DNA from: Sinorhizobium sp. RAC02
Lineage (GTDB): Bacteria; Pseudomonadota; Alphaproteobacteria; Rhizobiales; Rhizobiaceae
Direction of reading: 5' to 3'
Length of the DNA: 64,000 bases
NCBI RefSeq assembly: GCF_001713395.1
Contig: NZ_CP016450.1
Location: 1,612,001 to 1,676,000, forward strand
In this document: positions 37,833 through 46,388 of the stretch, piece after piece
How the letters are laid out: every line of letters starts with the position of its first letter
How positions within the stretch are numbered: position 1 is the stretch's first letter
Notes under the pieces: generated by a model
The model's database searches: none
What the model was told of the DNA's origin: nothing
The model's input: only the letters and a program-made list of their open reading frames with translations
Position numbers and translations under genes: made by a program

Positions 37833-39587
37833 ATGACACTACGAACTCTTGCAGCCCTCGGGCTTGTTTTCCTGACCGCGACGGGCGCTTCAGCCCAGCA
37901 GGCCTCGGATAGCGTTGCACCCGAGCGCGCAACCGGCCTCGCCGCCGCCAAAGTCGTGACGGCGAAGGAGCATATGGTGGCGGCCGCCCATCCGCTGGCG
38001 GCGGAGGCCGGCGAAAAGGTCCTTGCCGAAGGCGGCAGCGCGATCGACGCCATGATTGCCGTCCAGACCGTGCTCGGCCTCGTCGAGCCGCAGTCCTCCG
38101 GCCTCGGCGGCGGGGCCTTCCTTCTCTATTACGATGCCGGCGCCAAGCGCATCACTACACTCGATGGCCGCGAGACCGCGCCGATGGAGGCGACACCGAA
38201 ACTCTTCCTGTATGAGACGGGCCAGCCCCTCAAATTCTTCGATGCCGTCGTCGGCGGGCGTTCGGTCGGTACGCCCGGCACCGTCATGCTGATGCAGGAG
38301 GCGCACAACCGCTGGGGCCGCAAGGCGTGGAAAAGTCTCTTCGCATCGGCAGAGGGGCTTGCCCGCGATGGCTTTGCCGTCTCGCCGCGCCTTGCCAAAC
38401 TGATCGCCGCGGAAGGCGACAAGCTGAAGACCTTCGAAACGACGACCTCCTATTTCTTCGGCGCCGACGGCGCGCCATTGAAGGCCGGCACCATCCTCAA
38501 GAACCCCGCCTATGCCGAAACGCTCTCTGCAATTGCGCAAGGCGGGGCTTCGGCGTTCTACACCGGCCCGATTGCCGATGCGATCGTCGATACCGTGCGC
38601 ATGTCCGGCAAGAATGCCGGCGTGCTCTCGCTCGCCGACCTCGCCAATTACCGCGTCGAGGAACGGCGCCCCGTCTGCATCGACTATCGCGCGCTCGACA
38701 TCTGCGGCATGGGACCGCCCTCCTCCGGTGCAGTCGCCATCGGCCAGATGCTCGGCATGTTGGAGAATTTCGACCTGAAGGCGCTCGGCAGGGACAATCC
38801 GGAAAGCTGGCGGCTGATCGGCGATGCCCAGCGCCTGGCCTTCGCCGACCGCGAACGCTACCTCGCCGACACGGATTTCGTGCCCATCCCGGTCAAGGGG
38901 CTCATCGACAAAACCTATCTCGGCGAACGGGCCAAGCTGCTCGATGGCGACAAGGCGCTTGGCGACGATGCGGTGACATCAGGCAAACCGGAATGGGACC
39001 ACGCCTTCAACTTCGGCCGCGACGCGGCCATCGAACTGCCCTCCACCAGCCATTTCGTCATCGTCGACAAGGACGGCAACGTCGTCTCGATGACCACGAC
39101 CATCGAAAACGGTTTTGGCTCACGGCTGATGACCGGTGGTTTCCTGCTCAACAACGAACTCACCGACTTCTCCTTCAAGACCCATGACGACGGCGTGCCC
39201 GTTGCCAACCGTGTCGAGCCGGGAAAACGCCCGCGCTCCTCCATGTCGCCGACGATCGTGCTGAAGGACGGCAAACCGCTTTTGGCCATCGGCTCGCCCG
39301 GTGGCAGCCAGATCATCGGCTATGTCGCGCAGGCACTGATCGCCCATATCGACTGGGGCATGGATGTCGGAGAGATTGTCGCCATGCCGCACCTCATCAA
39401 CCGTTTCGGCCCCTACGACCTCGAAGCCGGCACCGACGCCGAAAAACTCGCCGAACCGCTGAAGGCCCTCGGTTATGAGGTGAAGGTGGGCGAGATGAAT
39501 TCGGGCCTGCACGCCATCGAACTTTCCGCAGATGGCCTCAAGGGGGCCGCCGATCCGCGCCGCGAAGGTATCGCCATCGGAAAATGA
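37833..39587 (+). CDS. ggt: gamma-glutamyltransferase
   Basis: A 584-residue periplasmic Ntn-hydrolase that cleaves and transfers the gamma-glutamyl group of glutathione and related compounds. It has a signal peptide (cleaved after ASAQ near residue 22) and self-processes into two subunits before the nucleophile Thr405 in PSTSHFVIVD. Substrate-binding residues are seen in DGRETAP and later PRSSMSPTIV and GSPGGSQII. GGAGG lies 7 bases before the ATG. It stands alone; the downstream P450 begins about 65 bases later after a 9-bp hairpin. Confidence 0.94.
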   Translation: MTLRTLAALGLVFLTATGASAQQASDSVAPERATGLAAAKVVTAKEHMVAAAHPLAAEAGEKVLAEGGSAIDAMIAVQTVLGLVEPQSSGLGGGAFLLYYDAGAKRITTLDGRETAPMEATPKLFLYETGQPLKFFDAVVGGRSVGTPGTVMLMQEAHNRWGRKAWKSLFASAEGLARDGFAVSPRLAKLIAAEGDKLKTFETTTSYFFGADGAPLKAGTILKNPAYAETLSAIAQGGASAFYTGPIADAIVDTVRMSGKNAGVLSLADLANYRVEERRPVCIDYRALDICGMGPPSSGAVAIGQMLGMLENFDLKALGRDNPESWRLIGDAQRLAFADRERYLADTDFVPIPVKGLIDKTYLGERAKLLDGDKALGDDAVTSGKPEWDHAFNFGRDAAIELPSTSHFVIVDKDGNVVSMTTTIENGFGSRLMTGGFLLNNELTDFSFKTHDDGVPVANRVEPGKRPRSSMSPTIVLKDGKPLLAIGSPGGSQIIGYVAQALIAHIDWGMDVGEIVAMPHLINRFGPYDLEAGTDAEKLAEPLKALGYEVKVGEMNSGLHAIELSADGLKGAADPRREGIAIGK

Positions 39588-39607
39588 TGCGGCTGTTGAC
39601 CACGAGA

Positions 39608-39632
39608 TCGTCGCGCTTTCACGGCGCGACGA
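39608..39632 (+). terminator. hairpin after ggt, possible terminator
   Basis: TCGTCGCGC and GCGCGACGA form a perfect 9-bp stem with a 7-base loop between ggt and the P450 gene. There is no real U tract (AATCC follows), so termination is only possible, not certain. Confidence 0.4.
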
Positions 39633-39651
39633 AATCCGCTAGGTCATCTCC

Positions 39652-40902
39652 ATGACGACGACAGATTTTCCCTTCCTCTCCATCGATCCCGCGAGCCGCC
39701 GCGTCTCCCTCGACGGCCGCAATCCTGATTTCTACCGCGATCCGAACCCGGTCTATGCGGCGCTGCATGCGCACTGTCCCACCTTCTGGTGGGAAGAGCA
39801 GAAGATGTGGTATTTCACCGGCTACGACCATGTAAACGGCCTGCTGCGCGACCGCCGCTTTGGCCGGCAGATCCTGCATGTGGCGACGCGCGAAGAACTC
39901 GGTATGCCCGAGCCACAGGCGCATCTCGCGCATTTCGATGCGGCGGAAGCCTGGTCGCTGCTGGAGCTTGAACCGCCGGAACACACGCGGCTGCGCACGC
40001 TCGTCAACCGCGCCTTCGTCTCGCGCATAATCGACCGGCTGACGCCGGAAATCACCGACCTCTGCCACCAGGCGATCGACCGTTTCGAGAAGGACGGCAA
40101 GGTCGAACTGCTATCCGCCTTCGCCGATATCCTGCCGGTGACGATGATTGCCCGCATGATCGGGATTCCGGACGAGATGGGGCCGCAGCTGCTGAAATGG
40201 TCGCATGCCTATGTGCGCATGTACATGTTCGGCCGCACGCCGGAGGACGAACTTAACGCCGACAAGGCGGCGCAGGAGTTTTCCGACTATGTGCGCAGCG
40301 TGATCGCCGAGCGCCGGGCAGAGCCACGCGACGACCTGCTCTCGCACATGGTGCACACCGAGCACCGCGGCCAGCTTTTGACCGAGGACGAGCTGATCTC
40401 CACCACCATCGTGCTGCTCAACGCCGGCCACGAGGCGACGGTGCACCAGATCGGCAATGCCGTGCGCACCATCCTCGAAAACAATGCCGACCCGGCTTTG
40501 CTCTTTGCCGACGAAAAGTCGACGGAACGAACGGTGGAGGAATGCCTGCGCATTTCCGCCCCGGTGCACATCTTCGATCGTTTCGCGCTGGAGGACGTCG
40601 AGCTCGACGGCATCCAGTTCCGGCGTGGCGACAAGGTGGCGATGATCCTCGCCGCCGCCAATCTCGATCCGAAGAAGTTTTCCGATCCGCTCGTCTTCAA
40701 ACCGGCTCGCAACGAGGGTGTCAACCTCTCCTTCGGTGCCGGCATCCATTTCTGCATCGGCGCGCCGCTTGCCCGGCTGGAGCTGAACATCGCGCTGCCG
40801 ATCCTCTTCCAGCGCCTGCCGCGGCTCAAGATCGCGAAAAAGCCCGTGGTCAAGGATGTCTACCATTTCCACGGGCTCGAGACGCTGAAGCTAGAATGGT
40901 GA
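39652..40902 (+). CDS. cytochrome P450
   Basis: A 416-residue soluble class I type P450 monooxygenase. The heme-ligand motif FGAGIHFCIGAPLAR places the cysteine thiolate at residue 368, the I-helix has LNAGHEATVHQIGNA (Glu-Ala-Thr for the usual oxygen-activating acid-Thr pair) and the K-helix ExxR is in EECLR. No ferredoxin or reductase gene is near, so redox partners lie elsewhere. The substrate is not evident. It is the last high-GC gene before the AT-rich insert. Confidence 0.94.
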   Translation: MTTTDFPFLSIDPASRRVSLDGRNPDFYRDPNPVYAALHAHCPTFWWEEQKMWYFTGYDHVNGLLRDRRFGRQILHVATREELGMPEPQAHLAHFDAAEAWSLLELEPPEHTRLRTLVNRAFVSRIIDRLTPEITDLCHQAIDRFEKDGKVELLSAFADILPVTMIARMIGIPDEMGPQLLKWSHAYVRMYMFGRTPEDELNADKAAQEFSDYVRSVIAERRAEPRDDLLSHMVHTEHRGQLLTEDELISTTIVLLNAGHEATVHQIGNAVRTILENNADPALLFADEKSTERTVEECLRISAPVHIFDRFALEDVELDGIQFRRGDKVAMILAAANLDPKKFSDPLVFKPARNEGVNLSFGAGIHFCIGAPLARLELNIALPILFQRLPRLKIAKKPVVKDVYHFHGLETLKLEW

Positions 40903-40986
40903 CGACGCTTACAGGCTTTGGGAGCAGTGCGTAAACATATGCCCACCCAAGCTCAGCCCAAAAACTCGAATTTGTGAAAATATTTA

Positions 40987-41015
40987 TTGTCATAAACAGA
41001 AAAAATACTGAATAT
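40987..41015 (+). promoter_or_regulatory. candidate promoter of the TIR-like gene
   Basis: TTGTCA (40987-40992) and GAATAT (41010-41015), 17 bases apart, lie in the AT-rich leader. A transcript start near 41022 would give a short leader with AGGA five bases before the ATG at 41052. AT-rich DNA yields such matches easily. Confidence 0.4.
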
Positions 41016-41051
41016 TCCTCACGCAAAAATTAATCGCGCTGCAGGATATAG

Positions 41052-41831
41052 ATGTATCACTTAAATGAGAAAATCTTCATTGTCTGGGGCGGAAATCAGG
41101 AACTCGCTAAAAGCGTTGCCAGAAGGCTTAGTGGATCATCTATAGATACGATCGTTGGCGGCAATTCCCAGAGCATAGATGATAATTATTTCCTTGGCCC
41201 GCGTGTAATAGAACAGATGAATTCTGCCAGCCGCGCAATAATTCTGGCAGAACCGGCTCAGGATATTACCGGGCGATATTATTTTCGCGAAAACCTCATG
41301 TTTGAGTGGGGATACCTTATAAACAGATTACCAAAAGGAGCAATTACGGTATATATTATCGGAGCGGACAGGAATTCCCTCCCTTCCGATCTCCAAGGAG
41401 CCAACACAGAAGTTTGCCCAACCCTAATAAAAGGCATTCCGAAGCTCGCCTCTTGGATTTGCAAAGACTACAAGTCCAATAAAATTATCGATGAAAACTT
41501 CTCAGCTTTTGATTTGCTAATAAATTGGCCATCATGGCGGGCATTTTTTTATAATCAGATAAACAACACGGAATCTCCCAGGCCAAACCTATTCAAGAGA
41601 GCTCTTCTTACATCTTACCTTCCTGCATACTACTCTGAAGATATAGAATTTTATGAAAAAATACTTTCAATACTTAACAGTAGCCGAGAGCAAGTTGATC
41701 CGTATTTGATATTAGCCCACAATATCGCCCAATACATGAAGCTTAGCAGGCGCAGATCTCCACCGTTTAATCGTGGAGACTTCAATGACTTGAAGCGGCA
41801 TAGCTCTCCAATCATAAAGAGCGGTTTTTAA
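41052..41831 (+). CDS. TIR-like nucleotide-binding domain protein, N-terminal part (frame ends at a T5 run)
   Basis: The 259 residues start with a domain (about 5-130) resembling the TIR-like effector domain of CBASS/Pycsar-type proteins: KIFIVWGGNQELAKSVARRL, then RENLMFEWGYLINRL, where Glu85 sits at the catalytic position of NADase TIR folds, and LPSDLQGA. The rest (about 150-259) is alpha-helical. AGGA precedes the ATG. The frame stops at TAA (41829-41831) directly after TTT inside GGTTTTTAA. The next frame continues without a break as a TPR-like region; a -1 shift on the T run would fuse them into 430 residues. GC content is far below the neighbours, so recent transfer is likely. Role in phage defence is inference. 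Confidence 0.75.
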   Translation: MYHLNEKIFIVWGGNQELAKSVARRLSGSSIDTIVGGNSQSIDDNYFLGPRVIEQMNSASRAIILAEPAQDITGRYYFRENLMFEWGYLINRLPKGAITVYIIGADRNSLPSDLQGANTEVCPTLIKGIPKLASWICKDYKSNKIIDENFSAFDLLINWPSWRAFFYNQINNTESPRPNLFKRALLTSYLPAYYSEDIEFYEKILSILNSSREQVDPYLILAHNIAQYMKLSRRRSPPFNRGDFNDLKRHSSPIIKSGF

Positions 41832-42343
41832 GCGCGGTCGCGCTAAATTTCATGGGTCTCTGCCTACGGAATGAAGGATTTCTCGAGCAAGAATCGAAAA
41901 ATTCAGCTGAAGGAGAAAGATTAATACATTATGCGCTCGATCGCTTTAACAAATCTTTAAATATATTTAAACAGATAAAGATAAATGAAAACACAAGAAA
42001 TCTTTGGATATCAGGAATCCTTTCAAGCAAAGCTAAATGCTACGAATACCTATCGCAGAAAAACGAAGCAATATTATGCTACGAAGAAGCCGAGGTGTAT
42101 CGCAGAAGAATATACTCACAGATATCTTTCGCACAACCTACAACCATATATCAAAATTTCTTGGCAGAGTCATATATTCATAAAATCAGGCTTGCACGAC
42201 TTAAGGGCACCAATGATAGCGAAGAAGTTAAAGATACCATCAAAGAGATAGAGAATAAGCGACAACGAATTGACGGGTACCTCTGGACCGTTGTCAATGA
42301 CGAGCTTGAGCAATTACGCCGCCCGCCAACGACTACGATATAA
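41828..42343 (+). CDS. TPR-like C-terminal part of the TIR-like gene (-1 frame)
   Basis: In the frame entered by a -1 slip at 41828 there are 171 residues, beginning LSAVALNFMGLCLRNEGFLE. An internal ATG at 41852 exists but has no Shine-Dalgarno, so independent translation looks unlikely. The segments MGLCLRNEGFL, YALDRFNKSLNIFKQI, SSKAKCYEYLSQKNEAI and CYEEAEVYRRRIY have the helix-pair periodicity of tetratricopeptide repeats. TPR arrays often sense a partner or trigger next to TIR effectors. The stop overlaps the 3' end of the convergent cupin gene by 11 bases. It is either the second half of a frameshift-expressed protein or the remnant of a broken gene. Confidence 0.65.
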   Translation, partial: LSAVALNFMGLCLRNEGFLEQESKNSAEGERLIHYALDRFNKSLNIFKQIKINENTRNLWISGILSSKAKCYEYLSQKNEAILCYEEAEVYRRRIYSQISFAQPTTIYQNFLAESYIHKIRLARLKGTNDSEEVKDTIKEIENKRQRIDGYLWTVVNDELEQLRRPPTTTI

Positions 42344-42677
42344 TAACGTAATCCTTGCGAGTCGTTTCAACGACTTCCCAGCTCCCCTTGAAGCCAGGTC
42401 TCAGGATCAGGCGGTCGCCGGCCTTGAGAGTGAAGACCTCGCCTTCGTCGGAGGTGACGATCGAGTGGCCTTCGAGGATGTGGAAATACTCCCACTCGTC
42501 ATATTGGATGCGCCATTTGCCGGGCGACGACTGCCAGATGCCGGAATAGATGCCGCCATCGGCCTCCTCGATGTTCCAGCTGGTGAAGACGGGGTCGCCG
42601 GAAATCAACCGGTCCGCGGCCGGTTTGCCCACTTCAGGTTCGATGCCGGCAATGTCGAAGGGTTGCGCCTTGCTCAT
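42333..42677 (-). CDS. cupin domain protein (DUF861 type)
   Basis: A 114-residue single-domain cupin similar to the (S)-ureidoglycine aminohydrolase cupin subfamily. SGIWQSSPGKWRIQYDEWEYFHILEGH is the strongly conserved block and LKAGDRLILRPGFKGSWEV the second. It could bind a small polar ligand or act as an enzyme, but substrate cannot be told. It is convergent with the AT-rich insert, and 57 bases downstream of the sulfhydrylase gene, with which it may be co-transcribed. Confidence 0.88.
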   Translation of the reverse strand: MSKAQPFDIAGIEPEVGKPAADRLISGDPVFTSWNIEEADGGIYSGIWQSSPGKWRIQYDEWEYFHILEGHSIVTSDEGEVFTLKAGDRLILRPGFKGSWEVVETTRKDYVIIS

Positions 42678-42734
42678 GATTTTGTCCGTTCAGTGAAGGA
42701 AAAACGGGCGGCCGCTACGGCCGCCCGGGAAGGA

Positions 42735-44018
42735 TCAGGCCTTGGCCAGCGCCTGTTCGATATCGGCGATGATGTCGGCGACGTCCTCGATGCCGATCGA
42801 CAGCCGCACGACATCCGGGCCGGCACCGGCTGCCACCTGCTGCTCTTCCGTGAGCTGGCGATGGGTCGTGGAGGCCGGGTGGATGACCAGCGAGCGCGTG
42901 TCGCCGATATTTGCCAGGTGCGAAAGCATTTCCAGCCCCTCGACGAAGCGCTTGCCCGATTCGTAGCCACCCTTCAGGCCGAAGGTAAAGACGGCGCCCG
43001 CGCCCTTCGGCGAATAGCGCTGCTGCTGGGCGTGGTTCGGATCGTCGTCGAGGCCGGCATAGGTGACCCAGGAGATCTTGTCATGCGCCTTCAGCCATTT
43101 GGCGACGGCGAGCGCATTGTCGCAATGGCGTTGCATCCTGAGCGGCAAAGTCTCGATACCGGTCAGGATCTGGAAGGCATTGAACGGCGAGATGGCGGGA
43201 CCGAAGTCACGCAGGCCAAGCACGCGGCAGGCGATGGCAAAAGCGAAGTTGCCGAAGGTCGCATGCAGCACCACGCCGCCATATTCCGGCCGCGGCTCCG
43301 ACAGCGCGGGGTATTTGCCGGAAGCCGTCCAATCGAACGTGCCGCCATCGACAATGACACCGCCCATGGAATTGCCGTGGCCGCCCATGAATTTCGTCAG
43401 CGAATGCACGACGATATCGGCGCCGTGTTCCAGCGGGCGAACGAGATAGGGCGTCGCCATCGTGTTGTCGACGATGAGCGGCAGGCCGTGGCGGTGCGCC
43501 ACTTCAGCGATGCCGGCGATGTCGACGAAGGTGCCGCCGGGATTGGCCAGGCTCTCGATGAAGATCGCCTTGGTCCGGTCGTCGATCTGGCTTTCGAAGG
43601 AGGAAAGGTCACTGGTATCGGCCCAGCGCACCTGCCAGTCGAAACTCTTGAAGGCATTGCCGAACTGGTTGATCGAGCCGCCATAGAGCTGGCGGGCCGA
43701 AATGAAATTGTCGCCTGGACGCATGATCGTGTGGAAGACCAGGAGCTGTGCGGCATGGCCGGAGGCGACGGCGAGTGCTGCCGTGCCGCCTTCCAGCGCC
43801 GCGACGCGCTCTTCGAGCACGGCCTGCGTGGGGTTCATAATGCGCGTGTAGATATTGCCGAAAGCCTGCAGGCCGAACAGCGAGGCGGCGTGGTCCGTGT
43901 CGTTGAAAACGAAGCTGGTGGTCTGGTAGATCGGCGTCGCGCGCGCACCGGTCGTCGGGTCCGGCTGTGCGCCGGCGTGGACGGCGAGCGTGGAAAATCC
44001 GGGTTTATTCTTCGTCAT
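42735..44018 (-). CDS. O-acetylhomoserine aminocarboxypropyltransferase (PLP-dependent)
   Basis: A 427-residue Cys/Met-metabolism PLP enzyme of the MetY class, which makes homocysteine from O-acetylhomoserine and sulfide (or methionine from methanethiol). The PLP lysine is Lys209 in [11 protein letters not shown]; the pocket has [19 protein letters not shown] and [14 protein letters not shown] lies 8 bases before the ATG. Alternative annotation as cystathionine-type lyase/synthase is possible, but the length and the GNSMGG segment favour the sulfhydrylase. The upstream region shows no SAM-II riboswitch pattern that I can recognise. Confidence 0.9.
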   Translation of the reverse strand: MTKNKPGFSTLAVHAGAQPDPTTGARATPIYQTTSFVFNDTDHAASLFGLQAFGNIYTRIMNPTQAVLEERVAALEGGTAALAVASGHAAQLLVFHTIMRPGDNFISARQLYGGSINQFGNAFKSFDWQVRWADTSDLSSFESQIDDRTKAIFIESLANPGGTFVDIAGIAEVAHRHGLPLIVDNTMATPYLVRPLEHGADIVVHSLTKFMGGHGNSMGGVIVDGGTFDWTASGKYPALSEPRPEYGGVVLHATFGNFAFAIACRVLGLRDFGPAISPFNAFQILTGIETLPLRMQRHCDNALAVAKWLKAHDKISWVTYAGLDDDPNHAQQQRYSPKGAGAVFTFGLKGGYESGKRFVEGLEMLSHLANIGDTRSLVIHPASTTHRQLTEEQQVAAGAGPDVVRLSIGIEDVADIIADIEQALAKA

Positions 44019-44133
44019 GAAATGGCCTCCCTGGCTAAAGTCGGCGCACTATTTCAGAGCGATAAGAGCCGGTCAAAGAAAGATTTTCTGGAAAAGGACA
44101 GCAGCGACAATCCGTCTTGCGCGCCGGAAAACT

Positions 44134-44562
44134 TCACGCGACGAGGCGCGGATATTCGATGGCCGGGCAGCGATCCATCACCACCTTGATGCCCGCCGCC
44201 TCCGCTGTTGCGGCAGCCGCATCGTGACGCACGGAGAGCTGCCCCCATATCGCCTTTGGCAGCGGGTCCAGCGCCAACGCCTCCGCGACAACCGACGGCA
44301 GCGCATCCGCCGCGCGAAAAACGTCGACCAGATCGATCGGCTCGACGATATCAGCAAGGCGCGCGACGACGGGCTGGCCAAGGATTTCCTTGCCGGCCTG
44401 ACCGGGATTGACCGGAATGACGCGGTAGCCCTTTCGCAACAGGAAAGCCATGACGCGATGGCTGGGCCGTTCCGGGTTCGGTGACGCACCGACAAGCGCG
44501 ATGACCTTCGTCGAGCGCAGGATGTCGGCGATATAATAGTCCGGATAGGAATCGTGATTCAT
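44134..44562 (-). CDS. CoA-binding domain protein, copy 1
   Basis: A 142-residue Rossmann-fold protein of the YccU/CoA-binding family. The motif IALVGASPNPERPSHRVMAFL near residue 21 is the nucleotide-binding loop, and GYRVIPVNPGQAG and VVMDRCPAIEY complete the fold. The family binds CoA but has no settled function. It is roughly two-thirds identical by eye to the gene immediately upstream, and the pair precedes the sulfhydrylase gene on the same strand. Confidence 0.9.
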   Translation of the reverse strand: MNHDSYPDYYIADILRSTKVIALVGASPNPERPSHRVMAFLLRKGYRVIPVNPGQAGKEILGQPVVARLADIVEPIDLVDVFRAADALPSVVAEALALDPLPKAIWGQLSVRHDAAAATAEAAGIKVVMDRCPAIEYPRLVA

Positions 44563-44627
44563 GGTGCTTTCCCGTTTCTCGTGGGAGAATTGGGGTAACG
44601 CAACGTGAAGTCAATGTTTGACGACCG

Positions 44628-45065
44628 TCAGGACGCCTTGAGCATCAGCACCGGATACTCCGTCACCGGGCAGCGATCCATCACGACCTGCAGGCCGGCA
44701 GCCTCCGCGCGGGCGGCAGCCGCATCGTCGCGCACGGTGAACTGGCCCCAGAGCACGGAGGGCAGCGGGCGAAGGGCCAAAACCTCGTCGACCACCGCAC
44801 CCAGCTGGTTCGCAGCCCGGAAGACATCGACCATATCGATCGGTTCGGGAATATCGGCGAGATGGGCATAGACGGTCTGCCCGAGGATGGTTTTGCCGGC
44901 ATGGCCCGGATTGACCGGAATGACGCGGTAGCCCTTGCCGAGCAGGAAGCCCATCACGCCGTGGCTCGGGCGCCCGTCGTTCGGCGATGCGCCGAGTACG
45001 GCGATCGTGTGAACCGATTTCAGGATGTGGCGGATGTAGCTGTCGGCATAGTGATCGTGGTTCAT
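44628..45065 (-). CDS. CoA-binding domain protein, copy 2
   Basis: A 145-residue paralogue of the adjacent downstream gene, with IAVLGASPNDGRPSHGVMGFL, GYRVIPVNPGHAG and VVMDRCPVTEY. Both start MNHD and end shortly after the RCP motif. A 65-base gap separates the two, so they probably share a transcript. Tandem duplication followed by divergence is the simplest origin. Confidence 0.9.
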   Translation of the reverse strand: MNHDHYADSYIRHILKSVHTIAVLGASPNDGRPSHGVMGFLLGKGYRVIPVNPGHAGKTILGQTVYAHLADIPEPIDMVDVFRAANQLGAVVDEVLALRPLPSVLWGQFTVRDDAAAARAEAAGLQVVMDRCPVTEYPVLMLKAS

Positions 45066-45313
45066 CGCTGCCTCCTCCGGCGTTCGCGACCGTCTCTCAC
45101 TTGTCTTGCAAGTTGTAGTCTAGCGCAGAACCTTAAAGAAGACGACTGTGTTTATACGCGGCCCCGGGGAGAAACTGTTCCGTTTCGGGCCAGTTATCAC
45201 GGAATTTGCCGTCCGGATCACAAGATTTGCTGGAAATCCCGATTGCAAATCCCGGCCGTTGGGCAGATGAAGGGCGCTTCTTCCGCCTGTGCCTTCCTCC
45301 TCGAGGTTCCAGA

Positions 45314-46150
45314 TTGCCGCTAGACGTTCTCTTTCTCGTGCTGTTCGGCGCGGCCTTGCATGCGACCTGGAATGCCCTCGTCAAATCCGGCACGGACAAG
45401 TCGCTCGATGCCGCGATGGTCTCGCTCGGCGGCGGCATGGTGGGCCTCGCCTTCCTTGCCTTCGTGCCGCTGCCCCATCCGGATACCTGGCCGTTCATCC
45501 TGACGTCGGCCGTCCTGCAGTTCGCCTATTTCCAGCTCGTCGCGGCCGCCTACCGGGCGGGCGACATCGGCCTCGTCTATCCGCTGATGCGTGGCGCTGC
45601 ACCGCTATTGGTCGCCACCACGAGCGGTTTCATTCTTGGCGAACATCTCACGCCCACCGCCATGGCTGGCGTCCTGGTCATCTCCGCGGGTGTCTTGACG
45701 CTGGCCTTCGAGTCCCGACATGGCAGCCGGCGCGCCATCGTCTATGCGCTGGCGAACGCCGCCGTCATCGCCACCTATACCTTCGTGGACGGCGCGGGCG
45801 CGCGCGTCTCCGGCAACGCTGTCTCCTATACGCTGTGGATGTCGCTGCTGCCCCCTATCCTGCTTTTCAGCTGGGCAATCCTTCGGCGCGGCAGCCGCCC
45901 GGTCTGGAACCATGTCCGTCACAACTGGGCACGCGGCCTGTTCGGCGGCGCCGGTTCCATCGCTTCCTATGGCCTCGCGCTCTGGGCGATGACCAAAGCG
46001 CCCGTCGCGACCGTCGCCGCGCTGCGCGAAACCGCCATCCTCTTCGCCCTCCTTATCTCGGTCTTCATTCTCAAGGAGAAGGCCAGCATCTGGCGCTATA
46101 TTGCCGGTGCGGTGATTGCGGTGGGCGTGCTGGTGCTGAAGCTGGCGTGA
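45314..46150 (+). CDS. EamA/DMT family permease
   Basis: A 278-residue integral membrane protein with about ten hydrophobic segments in two EamA repeats, typical of metabolite exporters. The start is probably TTG at 45314 (LPLDVLFLVLF), with GAGG 7 bases upstream; an upstream in-frame ATG at 45206 would add a polar 36-residue tail not seen in the family. LYPLMRGAAPL-like and FILGEHLTP segments mark the first repeat. Substrate unknown. It is divergent from the CoA-binding genes. Confidence 0.87.
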   Translation: MPLDVLFLVLFGAALHATWNALVKSGTDKSLDAAMVSLGGGMVGLAFLAFVPLPHPDTWPFILTSAVLQFAYFQLVAAAYRAGDIGLVYPLMRGAAPLLVATTSGFILGEHLTPTAMAGVLVISAGVLTLAFESRHGSRRAIVYALANAAVIATYTFVDGAGARVSGNAVSYTLWMSLLPPILLFSWAILRRGSRPVWNHVRHNWARGLFGGAGSIASYGLALWAMTKAPVATVAALRETAILFALLISVFILKEKASIWRYIAGAVIAVGVLVLKLA

Positions 46151-46154
46151 GCGG

Positions 46155-46388
46155 TTACTTGAAGCCGAATTCTGTCTTCATGATTTCGAAAAGCTGACGC
46201 GCGCCATCTTCGTCCAACTGGATCACCTGGCTCGGTTTGCCCGCTTCCTGGCGACCGGGTCGGCCATAGGTCGATATCTGCATCAACTTTCCTCCCTCAC
46301 CGTCTTGGACAAAGAGTTTGGCCTCAACCTCATCGTGAAGCTGAAGACGGTCCATTTGATCTCGTTGGAAACGTGCAATCCTCGCCAT
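46155..46388 (-). CDS. small conserved hypothetical protein coupled to a crotonase
   Basis: A 77-residue soluble, charged protein beginning MARIARFQRDQMDR. Its ATG overlaps the stop of the upstream crotonase gene by one base (TAATG), indicating translational coupling. The sequence LQLHDEVEAKLFVQD and VIQLDEDGARQLFEIMK looks like a small alpha/beta domain. I do not recognise a function; it may be a partner of the crotonase. Confidence 0.75.
   Translation of the reverse strand: MARIARFQRDQMDRLQLHDEVEAKLFVQDGEGGKLMQISTYGRPGRQEAGKPSQVIQLDEDGARQLFEIMKTEFGFK

Noticed and set aside
41823..41831. Canonical X XXY YYZ slippery heptamer at the TIR-like junction
   Set aside because: The zero-frame codons GGT TTT do not fit the tandem-slip pattern; only a single-tRNA slip on the T5 run before the stop is possible.
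44019..44133. Possible SAM-II riboswitch upstream of the O-acetylhomoserine sulfhydrylase gene
   Set aside because: Such genes often carry one in alphaproteobacteria, but I could not find the conserved loop or the GCTAAA-type 3' segment in the minus-strand leader.
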